A stretch of 40,418 nucleotides of DNA from an uncultured Ruminococcus sp. (GTDB taxonomy: Bacteria; Bacillota; Clostridia; Oscillospirales; Acutalibacteraceae): positions 1-40,418 of the forward strand of contig CACWOX010000019.1 in NCBI GenBank assembly GCA_902762615.1. The letters run 5' to 3'. Of this stretch, positions 8,354 through 17,097 are shown in pieces; the first letter of the stretch is position 1, and each line of letters opens with the position of its first letter. A model generated the notes under the pieces. It saw only the letters and a program-made list of their open reading frames with translations. It searched no databases and was not told where the DNA came from. The position numbers and the translations under genes were made by a program.

Positions 8354-9226
8354 TCATTGTCTTTTGGCGCGCCATGAGGCGGTAGCTCCGCAGGGGAGGA
8401 TAAGACCTGTTTCGGTCACAGGAAGCCCTATTTCATCGGCAGTAATGCTGCCTCCGAATTTGGGCTTTAAAATAGCGCCGTTGAGATAATTCATCACCGA
8501 GGGGCTGAGTCCGGTAGTGTAGCTGTTGATGTTGAAGAAAAGGGGAGAGTCCGTCAGCACATTCGAGCAAAGCTCCACGAGGGAATAAACCTGCTCTTCC
8601 AGTTTCCAGACCTCGCCGCCGGGACCTCTGCCATAGCTGGGCGGATCCATAATGATTGCGTCGTAGCGATTGCCGCGGCGTATCTCGCGCTGCACGAATT
8701 TGATGCAGTCGTCCACAATCCAGCGCTGGGGCAGCTTGTCAAGCCCGGAGGAAGCGGCGTTTTCACGCGCCCACTGTGTCATACCCTTGGAAGCGTCCAC
8801 ATGGCAGACATTCGCTCCCGCGGCAAGACAGGCGAGTGTTGCGCCGCCGGTGTATGCAAAGAGATTCAGTACCTTGATCAGGCGATTGGCAGAGCGTATC
8901 ATCTCCGCCATGTCGTCCCAGTTGACTGCTTGTTCGGGAAAAAGCCCCGTGTGCTTGAAGCCCATCGGCTTTATATTGAAGGTCAGCGACTTGTAGCGCA
9001 CCTGCCATACATCGGGGATCTTTTTCATGACCTCCCACTGACCTCCGCCGGAGGAAGAACGGTGATAGCGAGCATGTGCCTTGCGCCAAAGGGGATTCTT
9101 TTTTGGTGTGTTCCAGATGATCTGCGGGTCGGGACGGATCAGTATGATATCGCCCCAGCGTTCCAGCCTTTCGCCGGAGGACGCGTCGATCAGTTCGTAA
9201 TCCTTCCAGTCAGTCGAATATCTCAT
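8354..9226 (-). CDS. Class I SAM-dependent rRNA methyltransferase, RlmI-like
   Basis: 290 residues. SAM-binding motif I is [14 protein letters not shown] (about 144-157) with the acidic HVDAS following; the catalytic/aromatic motif is [12 protein letters not shown]. This matches the COG1092 group (RlmI/RlmK type, 23S rRNA base methylation), in the short form without an N-terminal PUA domain. Substrate base not determinable. The start is fixed by N-terminal similarity (WKDYELIDA) more than by a ribosome site: the nearest AAAGGA is about 17 bases upstream, inside the preceding gene's end. Confidence 0.8.
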   Translation of the reverse strand: MRYSTDWKDYELIDASSGERLERWGDIILIRPDPQIIWNTPKKNPLWRKAHARYHRSSSGGGQWEVMKKIPDVWQVRYKSLTFNIKPMGFKHTGLFPEQAVNWDDMAEMIRSANRLIKVLNLFAYTGGATLACLAAGANVCHVDASKGMTQWARENAASSGLDKLPQRWIVDDCIKFVQREIRRGNRYDAIIMDPPSYGRGPGGEVWKLEEQVYSLVELCSNVLTDSPLFFNINSYTTGLSPSVMNYLNGAILKPKFGGSITADEIGLPVTETGLILPCGATASWRAKRQ

Positions 9227-9236
9227 TTTTATTTAA

Positions 9237-10700
9237 TCAGCTTTCCTTTTTGTAATTGACAAATTCGCTGTCGGCTTGCTGCTGTGAGGGCTTTTTGTTC
9301 TCCTCGGCAGGGATAGGACGGCGATAGATAGAGGTGTCGTCAAGGACGCGAAGATTCTTGCGAACCAGAGCCTCGGTATTTTCTATTACCTTGCTTACCT
9401 GACCTGCCTTAATGCCCTCTACGATTATCTCCACTTTGTTCGCCTCGGGACGGTACATCAGCACGCGACCGTCGCCCGAAAGCCAGGAACGTTGCACGCG
9501 GATTTCTTCCTCAAGGTCGGTTGTGCGAAGAACGGGAATAAATGCACCTGAGGGAATAACGACCGTGGTTGAGCTGCGAATAAGCTTTGGCACCTCCGCG
9601 GAAAGCTCGCCTATCGTCATGCCCATTCGGTTCATACAGCTGAGAAGCATTACCGCCGTCATCAGACCGTCCGGCACATAAGAGCGGCGGGGGAAAACGA
9701 TACCGTTAAAGCGGTCGACAGCCATAATAACGGATTTGAAGCCGGCGTATTCCTCTGCGAGATAGCTGTAATCGCCGGTGACAATCTTTGTTTCCGCGCC
9801 CATGGATTTGATGTAGGGAGCCAGCGCAATGTGGCAGTTGTCGCTGAGCATGATCACGGGAGTGGTTTCTTCTGTGCTGTATCCTCTGCCGTAAACCCTG
9901 CCGAACACCTCGGCAAGTCTCTCGGAATCAAGCAGTCTGCCGTCGGGCAGAGCTACAATGCATATTTCACCGTCGGCGCTGAAGGCAAAACCGATGTCGC
10001 TTTCGGTGTCATGCACGTAATTGATGAGTGCGGACGGATTTTCAAAGGAAAAGGTGCCGGGAGCGTCGCTGTCGTTTGCGCCGTCCATGAAGGTAACATC
10101 GGCGCCCAGCTGCTCAAACACATATTTTACAAAAGGTGCAGAGGCGCTTTCGGTACAGTCAACTGCGACCTTCAGGCTCTCAAACATAGTGTAGCCGGAG
10201 GCGTCGATCAGGTTGCGCTGATACATTCCTATGATCGCGGAGTCGGCTTGCTGAATCGTTCCTGCCTGCTTGCAGCTGACCGAAGAACCGGCGTCAGTGG
10301 AATCGTGGATAGACTGCAAAAGCTCTCCTGTCACCTGCTTGCCGTCCTTCTGATAGAATTTGAGACCGCTGACGTTTTTGTCAAAGCCTCCGCCTGTAAT
10401 CATAACGCCCATTACTGCCTCGCATACGCAGGTGAGATAAGACACCGCGCCGGACGGAACCACTCCCAGAGTGATCACATCTGCGCCGGAAGCACAGAGC
10501 GCCGCACATACTGCCGAGGTCATCATATCGGCTGCGGGACTTGCGTCGTGACCCACGACAACCTTGCAGCGGTCGCGGGTGACAGAGGAATATCCCCCCA
10601 GCTTGACGAAGGCGGCGGCAACAGCGTGTTCTGCCTGATATATGTCAATTGTTTCGCCTAATGTTCCGTAAAAAGCGGATCTGTCATTTGTTATCTTCAT
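9237..10700 (-). CDS. Phosphohexomutase-fold protein with all active-site motifs lost
   Basis: 487 residues. The outline follows the alpha-D-phosphohexomutase family (GlmM/ManB): VVVGHDAS near 47-54, VPSGAVSYL, GVMIT(...)SGLKFY, DIGFAF, and a final MYRPEANKVEIIVEG. Each functional loop is altered. The serine loop normally reading TASHNP is TGGGFD (102-107), so the phosphoserine is Gly104; the metal loop DGDxDR is SADGEI (241-246); the sugar loop GExSGH appears as DRFNGIV; the phosphate loop RxSGTEP is RPEANKV. The frame is intact, so this looks like a pseudoenzyme rather than a decayed gene. It sits between ruvB and an rRNA methyltransferase. Function unknown; regulator or scaffold is a guess. 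Confidence 0.75.
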   Translation of the reverse strand: MKITNDRSAFYGTLGETIDIYQAEHAVAAAFVKLGGYSSVTRDRCKVVVGHDASPAADMMTSAVCAALCASGADVITLGVVPSGAVSYLTCVCEAVMGVMITGGGFDKNVSGLKFYQKDGKQVTGELLQSIHDSTDAGSSVSCKQAGTIQQADSAIIGMYQRNLIDASGYTMFESLKVAVDCTESASAPFVKYVFEQLGADVTFMDGANDSDAPGTFSFENPSALINYVHDTESDIGFAFSADGEICIVALPDGRLLDSERLAEVFGRVYGRGYSTEETTPVIMLSDNCHIALAPYIKSMGAETKIVTGDYSYLAEEYAGFKSVIMAVDRFNGIVFPRRSYVPDGLMTAVMLLSCMNRMGMTIGELSAEVPKLIRSSTTVVIPSGAFIPVLRTTDLEEEIRVQRSWLSGDGRVLMYRPEANKVEIIVEGIKAGQVSKVIENTEALVRKNLRVLDDTSIYRRPIPAEENKKPSQQQADSEFVNYKKES

Positions 10701-10747
10701 TTATAGAAACATTCCCTTCAAAAATATAAGCAAAAATAATCAAAAAG

Positions 10748-11872
10748 TTAATCAAAGAGCGATTGCTGCTCCGGCGCACTTGGCTGTGCGGGCGGTTTAA
10801 GTCCGAGATGGAGATAGGCGGCATTGGTCACGCAGCGGCCTCTCGGCGTGCGTGCGAGAAAGCCGATCTGCATGAGATACGGTTCATAAACGTCCTCGAT
10901 GGTCACGGCTTCTTCACCGATGGCGGCGGCAATGGTCTCCAGACCAACGGGACCGCCGTTGTAGAATTTGATAATTCCCGAGAGCAGCAGGCGGTCTATC
11001 TTATCCAGCCCCAGCTCGTCGATCTCCTGACGGTCGAGTGCCATTCGCGCTATGTCGCAGGTAATGATTCCGTTGCCCACCACCTGCGCAAAATCGCGCA
11101 CACGCTTGAGCAGACGGTTGGCAATGCGCGGCGTCCCGCGTGAACGGGAGGCAAGCTCAAGGGCTCCTTCGCGGTTGATGGCAATGCCGAGAATCCCCGC
11201 GGAGCGTTCCACGATGTCGGCAAGCTGTTTGGTGGTGTATAGCTCCAGACGAAGCACCACTCCGAAGCGGTCGCGCAAAGGAGCGGAAAGCTGTCCGGCG
11301 CGCGTGGTGGCTCCCACAAGGGTGAATTTCGGCAGCGGCAGATGATAGCTCATCGCGCCCTGCCCCTTGCCGGTAATAATATCAATCGCAAAGTCCTCCA
11401 TTGCGGGGTAGAGAATTTCCTCCACCGTGCGGGAGAGTCGGTGGATCTCGTCGATGAACAGCACGTCGCCGGGATTGAGAGAGCTGAGAAGCGCGGCAAG
11501 GTCGCCGGGGCGTTCGATGGCAGGACCGGATGTAATGCGGAGACCTACGCCCATTTCGTGCGCAATGATGCCGGCGAGTGTGGTTTTTCCCAGACCGGGG
11601 GGACCGTAGAGCAGGCAGTGGTCGAGGCTTTCATGACGTGCAAGCGCCGCGCTGATGTAGACCGAGAGATTTTGCTTGACGGTGTCCTGACCGATGTAGG
11701 AACCGAGAGTCTGCGGACGAAGAGGATTTTCGGTGTCCGCGTCGTCGGGATTGTATTCCGGCGCGACTATGCGGTTTTCATAGTCGGTGTCGTCGGAATC
11801 TAAATATTCGCTTTCCATATCGTCAAAGGATACGGATTTAATTTCGCTGTCATTGTTTTTTGATTTTTTCAT
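10748..11872 (-). CDS. ruvB: Holliday junction branch-migration helicase RuvB
   Basis: 374 residues from the ATG at 11872 (AAGGA 8 bases upstream; a TTG at 11887 in frame is less likely). Walker [10 protein letters not shown], Walker B FIDEIHRL, sensor [18 protein letters not shown] and C-terminal winged helix ending TPRGR are intact. An acidic N-terminal extension of ~40 residues (rich in D/E) precedes the usual RPQTL start, longer than in most RuvB proteins. RuvB forms the hexameric motor that works with RuvA on recombination intermediates. Confidence 0.97.
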   Translation of the reverse strand: MKKSKNNDSEIKSVSFDDMESEYLDSDDTDYENRIVAPEYNPDDADTENPLRPQTLGSYIGQDTVKQNLSVYISAALARHESLDHCLLYGPPGLGKTTLAGIIAHEMGVGLRITSGPAIERPGDLAALLSSLNPGDVLFIDEIHRLSRTVEEILYPAMEDFAIDIITGKGQGAMSYHLPLPKFTLVGATTRAGQLSAPLRDRFGVVLRLELYTTKQLADIVERSAGILGIAINREGALELASRSRGTPRIANRLLKRVRDFAQVVGNGIITCDIARMALDRQEIDELGLDKIDRLLLSGIIKFYNGGPVGLETIAAAIGEEAVTIEDVYEPYLMQIGFLARTPRGRCVTNAAYLHLGLKPPAQPSAPEQQSLFD

Positions 11873-11890
11873 TTTTCGTTCCTTCAACCT

Positions 11891-12496
11891 TTACATGCCC
11901 TTTGCCATTTCGATGAGTGCCAGACGGATAATTTCCTCTGTGGGAAGTGTCGTATCCAGCTTGGCGACCAGCTTGGCGGCTTCTGAGGACTGACAACCCA
12001 GCACCATCAGGGCGTTGATGGCGGCAGCGGCATTGCTGGAAGCCGAGACCGCGCCGCTCTGTGCGCCTTTGGGAAGGTCGGCGGGGGCGCCCATGCTCTT
12101 GAACTTATCCTTCAGTTCAAGCACAACGCGCTGGGCGATCTTGGGACCCACTCCGTTGGCGCGGGTAATCGCCTTGTAATCGCCTGAACCGACGGCAAGC
12201 GCGACGTCCTCGGGCGTGAGGGTGGAGAGAATGGATATCGCCGCCTTGGGTCCTATGCCGGAGACCGAAATGAGCATTTTGAAGCAGCTCAGCTCGGTTT
12301 TTTCGGAGAAGCCGTAGAGCGTTATGGCGTTCTCGGTAACGCTCATGTAGGTGAATAACGTCACCGTGGAGCCCTGCTGCGGGAGCCGCGTGATGGTGGA
12401 CATGGACGTATAGCATTGAAAACCGACGCCGCCGCATTCCACCACAACGAAGTTCGGCTCGGCAGCGATATATTTGCCAGTCAGGCTGTAAATCAT
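11891..12496 (-). CDS. ruvA: Holliday junction DNA-binding subunit RuvA
   Basis: 201 residues, full length. N-terminal OB domain begins MIYSLTGKYI; the two helix-hairpin-helix motifs are VSGIGPKAA and ANGVGPKIAQRVV; the C-terminal RuvB-contacting domain follows an Ala/Ser-rich linker. GAGG lies 10 bases before the ATG. It lies between ruvC and ruvB with gaps of 12 and 18 bases. Confidence 0.97.
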   Translation of the reverse strand: MIYSLTGKYIAAEPNFVVVECGGVGFQCYTSMSTITRLPQQGSTVTLFTYMSVTENAITLYGFSEKTELSCFKMLISVSGIGPKAAISILSTLTPEDVALAVGSGDYKAITRANGVGPKIAQRVVLELKDKFKSMGAPADLPKGAQSGAVSASSNAAAAINALMVLGCQSSEAAKLVAKLDTTLPTEEIIRLALIEMAKGM

Positions 12497-12508
12497 AAGA
12501 AAAAGACC

Positions 12509-13021
12509 TCAGTTCTTCTGATAATAATAGGTTTTTGGCAGCCGCCTTTTGACGGTGCAGTTCTGACCGTGACAAATGGCGATGGCAAGTGCGTCGGCGG
12601 TATCGTCGGGCTTGGGGATTTCCTTCAGACAGAGCAGACGGCGGGTCATCTCCTGCATCTGAGGCTTGATTGCCTGTCCGTAGCCTGTGACTGCCTGCTT
12701 GACCTGAAGCGGAGTGTATTCAAATATCGGCACGCCCTTGAGCTGAGCCGCCAGCAGAATAACGCCTCGGGCTTCTGCCACGCCGATAACCGTTTTGGCG
12801 TTGTTGGCGTAATAGAGGCGTTCGATGGCGACAGCCTCCGGCTTGCGCTTGTCGATAAGCTCGAGCGTGCGCTTGAAGATCGTTTCGAGCCGACGTTCAA
12901 ACGGTGCGTCTGCTCTGGTTGTGATCGAGCCGTACTCTACCGGCACAAATCTCGGCGGATCGTAACGGACTATTCCGAAGCCCACCAATGCATATCCGGG
13001 GTCAATACCCATAATGATCAT
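12509..13021 (-). CDS. ruvC: Crossover junction endonuclease RuvC
   Basis: 170 residues from the ATG at 13021, giving MIIMGIDPGYALVGFG, with AGAGGG 9 bases upstream; the frame stays open to 13084 but that part covers the promoter. Catalytic acidic residues are visible in GIDPG, VAIERLYY and DDTADALAIA. RuvC cuts the Holliday junctions migrated by RuvAB. First gene of the long minus-strand operon. Confidence 0.96.
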   Translation of the reverse strand: MIIMGIDPGYALVGFGIVRYDPPRFVPVEYGSITTRADAPFERRLETIFKRTLELIDKRKPEAVAIERLYYANNAKTVIGVAEARGVILLAAQLKGVPIFEYTPLQVKQAVTGYGQAIKPQMQEMTRRLLCLKEIPKPDDTADALAIAICHGQNCTVKRRLPKTYYYQKN

Positions 13022-13061
13022 AATGATTACCCTCTTTACATCCGGCATTATTATTCTGTTT

Positions 13062-13091
13062 ATTATAGCACACCCGATAGTCAAAATTCAA
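13062..13091 (-). promoter_or_regulatory. Promoter of the ruv-ecf operon
   Basis: On the minus strand TTGAAT (13091-13086), an 18-bp spacer and TATAAT (13067-13062) preceded by TGC (extended -10). Transcription would start near 13055, about 34 bases before ruvC. Confidence 0.75.
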
Positions 13092-13147
13092 TACTTATTA
13101 TAAAAAAGAGTGAAGTGGAGAATTTAACAGAAAATTTCTAAAAATAC

Positions 13148-13176
13148 TTGACATATTCTCACAAAAGGAATATAAT
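13148..13176 (+). promoter_or_regulatory. Consensus promoter of the tRNA gene
   Basis: TTGACA (13148-13153), 17 bp, TATAAT (13171-13176): a perfect sigma-A consensus ending 13 bases before the tRNA. Confidence 0.9.
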
Positions 13177-13189
13177 ATAAATTACATTT

Positions 13190-13263
13190 GCGGGAGTAGT
13201 TTAGTGGCAGAACCTCAGCTTCCCAAGCTGATGGTGTGGGTTCGATTCCCATCTTCCGCTCCA
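13190..13263 (+). tRNA. tRNA-Gly (anticodon CCC)
   Basis: 74 bases with encoded CCA at 13261-13263. Acceptor GCGGGAG pairs with CTTCCGC (one G-U). Anticodon stem TCAGC/GCTGA holds loop TTCCCAA, giving anticodon CCC for GGG codons. T arm GTGGG-TTCGATT-CCCAT is regular. A consensus promoter sits directly upstream and a shared terminator about 120 bases downstream; the DNA between shows nothing recognisable. Confidence 0.95.
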
Positions 13264-13380
13264 ACGGTTTATTGTGCAGAGTGAATAGGCAACAATGATG
13301 GCGATCACAAATCGGCATGCTGCTGCCTGTTCGCTTTTTCTTTTTGTTCTGCCGGAGGCAGTTGATTTAACAATGATAAA

Positions 13381-13428
13381 ACGACGGCGCTTCATCACCA
13401 CACGATGCAGCGCCGTCGTATTTTTTTT
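13381..13428. terminator. Bidirectional terminator between tRNA-Gly and the SH3 gene
   Basis: ACGACGGCGCT (13381-13391) pairs with AGCGCCGTCGT (13409-13419); an inner TCATC/GATG adds pairs. The plus strand continues ATTTTTTTT; the minus strand continues TTTTATC. It ends both convergent transcripts. Confidence 0.9.
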
Positions 13429-13455
13429 ATAATGCTTTATTATCAGACTGTATTG

Positions 13456-15000
13456 TTACACTAACTTGCAGAAAGAAGCTAGAATCCAGCCTTTTGTTTG
13501 GGAAGTGTACTGTATCTGATACCATGTTTTGCCTTTGGCATCCTTCTTGGTGGCGAGATACTTGAATTTCTTCCCCTCAGATGTGGTGCCGAGCTTCTTG
13601 CTGCCGGTGCTTGCCGAGGCACGCACATTCACCGGACTTTCGATAATTTCAACCTGTTTGGCGGTTGTCTTCGCTGTGGTTTTGGTCGTCGTTGCGGTTT
13701 CTGCCGCGACAAGTTTGCTCAGTGAAGCAAGTACCCAGCCTTTTTTCGTGGATGTGTACTGTATCTGGTACCATGTATTCCCTTGATTGTCCTTTTTGGT
13801 TGCAAGGTACTTGAAGGTCTTGCCCTCCTTGACTGAGCCGAGCTTCTTTCCGCTGTAACCGGCGGCGTCACGGACGTTGACCTTTTCCCCCGTGATGCGC
13901 ACCTGCTTTGCCGTTGCTTTTGCGGTGGTTGTCGTGGTCTTTGAATCGGCTACTGTGCCTGTGAGCTTCGCGTAATCCGAGAGTATCCAGCCCTTTTTGC
14001 CCGACTTATACTCTATCTGGTACCATGTCTTGCCTGCTGAATCCTTTTTGGAGGTAATATAATTGAATTTTTTTCCGTTTTTCACTGTGGCAAGAATCTT
14101 GCCGGAAATGCTTGCCGAGGAACGGACATTAAGAGCGGTTGCCGTGATCTGGACCTGCTTTTTAGTTGATTCTGCGGTGGTGCTTGTGGTGGTTTTTGCC
14201 GAGGTGGTTGAAGCGGAAGTTCCGTCCGTCGTCACAATTTTGCTGAGTGAAGCCAGCACCCAGCCGGATTTGTCGGAGGTATAGCGTATCTTATACCACA
14301 GCTGCCCCTTTTCATCTGTGTCGGAAGCAAGATATTCGTATCTTTTGCCCTTGGACGATGTTCCGAGCCTGGAACCGCTCAGACTTGCCTTGGAACGGAC
14401 ATTGACGGGGCTTGCGGTTATTTCGACCTGTTTGCCGTCAGTCTTTGTGTCGGTTTTGGTGTCTGTCTTGGAATCGGTTTTATTGATTTCTTTGACCACT
14501 TTGCAGTATGTACCCAGCAGCCACGCAACCTGATCGTCGCCGTAATGAATCTGATACCATGTCTGGTCGCTGCTGTCCTTTTTGACCGAGAAGTAATCGA
14601 ATTGGGAGCCAATTCTGGTTATGCCGAGCACATCGCTTGTGAGACTTGCTTTAGAACGGACATTGAGCAGCTTGGTAGTGACCTCAACTCTGCCTACATT
14701 CTTTTCATCTACGGTTTCGGCATAAGCGGAGGTGACCCATCCGGTTTTGTTATCCGAGAGCTTGATCTGATACCAGCGCACGCCGTTTTTGTCGTTCTTT
14801 TCGGCAAGATAAGCCATCTGATCGCCGTAATGCACCTGCTGCACGAATTTAGCCGATGTGCCGGGATTTTCGCGTACGGCAACAGGTTCACCGGTAATAT
14901 TTACATATTTCGGAGCGGCAAACGCCTCCAAAGCAGCCGTGCCTGAGAATAATGCGCATACCAGCATTGTTGCAATGATTTTTTTTAAGTTCTTGTTCAT
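13456..15000 (-). CDS. Secreted protein with six bacterial SH3 repeats
   Basis: 514 residues from the ATG at 15000 (AAAGGA 8 bases upstream; an ATG 9 bases earlier overlaps that site). A Lys-rich start and hydrophobic stretch LKKIIATMLVCALFSGTAAL form a signal peptide cut near AFA-A. Six SH3b units of about 65 residues follow, each with a (V/A)NVR-type start (the first VAVRENP), a WYQI or WYKI core and GW(V/I/L) near the end. Linkers rich in Thr, Lys and Asp separate the central units. There is no hydrolase domain and no anchor motif. SH3b domains usually bind peptidoglycan, so this is probably a wall-binding protein; its action is unknown. Confidence 0.85.
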   Translation of the reverse strand: MNKNLKKIIATMLVCALFSGTAALEAFAAPKYVNITGEPVAVRENPGTSAKFVQQVHYGDQMAYLAEKNDKNGVRWYQIKLSDNKTGWVTSAYAETVDEKNVGRVEVTTKLLNVRSKASLTSDVLGITRIGSQFDYFSVKKDSSDQTWYQIHYGDDQVAWLLGTYCKVVKEINKTDSKTDTKTDTKTDGKQVEITASPVNVRSKASLSGSRLGTSSKGKRYEYLASDTDEKGQLWYKIRYTSDKSGWVLASLSKIVTTDGTSASTTSAKTTTSTTAESTKKQVQITATALNVRSSASISGKILATVKNGKKFNYITSKKDSAGKTWYQIEYKSGKKGWILSDYAKLTGTVADSKTTTTTAKATAKQVRITGEKVNVRDAAGYSGKKLGSVKEGKTFKYLATKKDNQGNTWYQIQYTSTKKGWVLASLSKLVAAETATTTKTTAKTTAKQVEIIESPVNVRASASTGSKKLGTTSEGKKFKYLATKKDAKGKTWYQIQYTSQTKGWILASFCKLV

Positions 15001-15050
15001 TAATATCATCCTTTCACCGATACAGAACCGTCAAATATATCATTATTAAC

Positions 15051-15079
15051 ATTATAGCAAGGCGCCGGTAAAAAAGCAA
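15051..15079 (-). promoter_or_regulatory. Promoter of the SH3-repeat gene
   Basis: Minus strand TTGCTT (15079-15074), 17 bp, TATAAT (15056-15051) preceded by TGC (extended -10). Confidence 0.6.
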
Positions 15080-15126
15080 CATCAAAACTATTACAAATTG
15101 TCTGTTTGTTAACTTCAAAATAAATA

Positions 15127-15156
15127 TTGACATATATAACTAATGAATGTTATAAT
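15127..15156 (+). promoter_or_regulatory. Consensus promoter of the six-gene surface operon
   Basis: TTGACA (15127-15132), 18 bp, TATAAT (15151-15156) preceded by TGT (extended -10). The transcript begins near 15163 with a leader of ~75 bases and an AGGAGG ribosome site at 15225-15230. Confidence 0.85.
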
Positions 15157-15236
15157 GAATAATAATTTTGTACAAACAAGTGAAGTCGCGGGAAATGCAA
15201 GTATTGTGCGACGTAGCTTGAAGCAGGAGGTATAGT

Positions 15237-17048
15237 ATGCAAGCTGTAATTTTGGCGGCGGGAATGGGAAAACGCCTGAAGGAACTGACAAAAAATAACA
15301 CAAAGTGCATGGTAAAGGTTAATGGAGTCGCCTTGATTGATAGAATGCTCCATCAGATCGAAGCACAAAATCTGTCTCGCATTATCATAGTTGTCGGCTA
15401 TGAGGGCAAAAAGCTGATGGATTACATCGGAACTCTGAATATTCGCACGCCGATAGAATACATCGAAAACCCTATCTACGACAAGACAAACAATATTTAC
15501 TCGCTGTCGCTGGCAAAGGAATGGCTCTGCCGAGAGGATACGCTTCTCTTTGAATCCGATCTGATCTTTGACGATTCGGTACTGGACGCGCTTGTTTCCG
15601 ACCCGAGAGATACGCTTGCTCTGGTGGACAAGTACGAGAGCTGGATGGACGGAACCTGTGTAAAGCTTGGTGACGACGACAGAATAGAGGCATTTGTACC
15701 CGGCAAGCGGTTTGAATTCAATGAAAAGGACGAGTATTACAAAACCGTAAATATCTACAAATTCAGCAGGCATTTTTCCGAGACGCATTATGTACCTTTT
15801 TTGAATGCCTATCAGTGCGCCTTGGGAGAAAATGAGTATTACGAGCAGGTGCTTCGCGTGATAGCCCTTCTGGACGATCCGGGTATCGTAGCAAAAAGGC
15901 TGGACGGACAGCGCTGGTACGAGATCGACGACATTCAGGATTTGGACATAGCCGAGTCGATGTTCTCTCCTGATGATGACGAAAGAATCACCCTGCTGCA
16001 AGGGCGCTACGGCGGATACTGGAGATATCCCAAGCTGCTGGATTTCTGCTATCTGGTCAATCCGTATTATCCACCTGAAAGAATGAAGGATGAGCTTAAA
16101 GCGAATTTTGACACGCTGCTTACGCAGTACCCCTCCGGCATGCACATCAACAGCCTTCTCGCTGCCAAGAATTTCGGCGTGCATGAGGAAAACATTGTTG
16201 TGGGCAACGGAGCGGCGGAGCTTATCAAGAGTCTGATGGGCATGCTCAGCGGCAGCACAGGCTTCATTCGCCCGACCTTTGAGGAATATCCCAACAGGTA
16301 TTCCAAGAGCGAATCGGTGGTATTCACGCCTGACAATCCCGATTTTTCCTACACGGCGGATGACATAATGAATTATTTTGCCGACAAGGATATCCAAAGT
16401 CTTGTGGTGGTCAACCCCGACAATCCCAGCGGCAATTACATTCCAAAAGCCGATCTGCTCAGGCTTGTCGCATGGAGCGGCGAACGGGGCATTAAACTGG
16501 TGATTGACGAGTCCTTTGTTGATTTTGCCGATGAAGAGGACAGCACCATCATCGCGCAGGATATCATTTCCAACAATCCCCACCTTTACGTCATGAAGAG
16601 CATATCAAAATCCTACGGAGTTCCCGGATTGAGACTCGGTGTGCTTGCTTCCGGAGACACAGCGACCATAGCCGCCATGAAGAAAGACGTGGCTATCTGG
16701 AATATCAATTCCTTCGCGGAGTTTTACATGCAGATATCCGAGAAGTACAAGAAGGATTATGCCGAAGCGCTTAAAAAGCTCAGAGCCGAAAGAGCCCGCT
16801 TTGAGAGCGAGCTTGCCAAGATACAAGGGCTGCGTGTCATACCGTCTCAGGCAAACTTTGTGATGGTGGAGACAGCAGAAGGCATTTCGCCCAAGGAGCT
16901 TCTCAAAAAGCTCATGATCAGGCATAACCTGCTTATCAAGGATCTTACCGCCAAGACAGGCGGCAAAAATTATCTGCGCATTGCCGTCAGAAATACAGAG
17001 GACAACGACGCGCTGATTTCGGCACTGAAAACCGAGCTTGCTCAGTAA
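15237..17048 (+). CDS. Fused sugar/choline-type nucleotidyltransferase and PLP aminotransferase
   Basis: 603 residues. Residues 1-240 are a LicC-like nucleotidyltransferase: ILAAGMGKRL at 5-14, K23 and K27 in the following loop, ESDLIF near 106-111, and the late EIDDIQDLD segment. Residues ~250-603 are a fold-type I PLP enzyme related to HisC/CobD: NPDNPSGN at 393-400, D424 in VIDESF, Schiff-base lysine K458 in SISKSYG, and the carboxylate-binding arginine in YLRIAVRN. Proteins of this layout can make and activate an amino-alcohol phosphate: CobD-like enzymes decarboxylate phospho-Thr or phospho-Ser, and LicC-like enzymes attach CMP. A CDP-amino-alcohol product is inference; amino-sugar chemistry is an alternative. 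First gene of the operon. Confidence 0.85.
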   Translation: MQAVILAAGMGKRLKELTKNNTKCMVKVNGVALIDRMLHQIEAQNLSRIIIVVGYEGKKLMDYIGTLNIRTPIEYIENPIYDKTNNIYSLSLAKEWLCREDTLLFESDLIFDDSVLDALVSDPRDTLALVDKYESWMDGTCVKLGDDDRIEAFVPGKRFEFNEKDEYYKTVNIYKFSRHFSETHYVPFLNAYQCALGENEYYEQVLRVIALLDDPGIVAKRLDGQRWYEIDDIQDLDIAESMFSPDDDERITLLQGRYGGYWRYPKLLDFCYLVNPYYPPERMKDELKANFDTLLTQYPSGMHINSLLAAKNFGVHEENIVVGNGAAELIKSLMGMLSGSTGFIRPTFEEYPNRYSKSESVVFTPDNPDFSYTADDIMNYFADKDIQSLVVVNPDNPSGNYIPKADLLRLVAWSGERGIKLVIDESFVDFADEEDSTIIAQDIISNNPHLYVMKSISKSYGVPGLRLGVLASGDTATIAAMKKDVAIWNINSFAEFYMQISEKYKKDYAEALKKLRAERARFESELAKIQGLRVIPSQANFVMVETAEGISPKELLKKLMIRHNLLIKDLTAKTGGKNYLRIAVRNTEDNDALISALKTELAQ

Positions 17049-17097
17049 TTGATTCAAACATTCAATATGTACTTAATTTTAACGGGAGTGTAATCAA

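Noticed and set aside
9831-10661. Plus-strand ORF of 276 codons inside the phosphohexomutase-like gene
   Set aside because: Antisense shadow with no start signal and no family resemblance.
15150-16583. Long minus-strand ORF of 477 codons opposite the nucleotidyltransferase gene
   Set aside because: It is the complement of a clearly coding gene with conserved motifs; its protein shows no recognisable domain.
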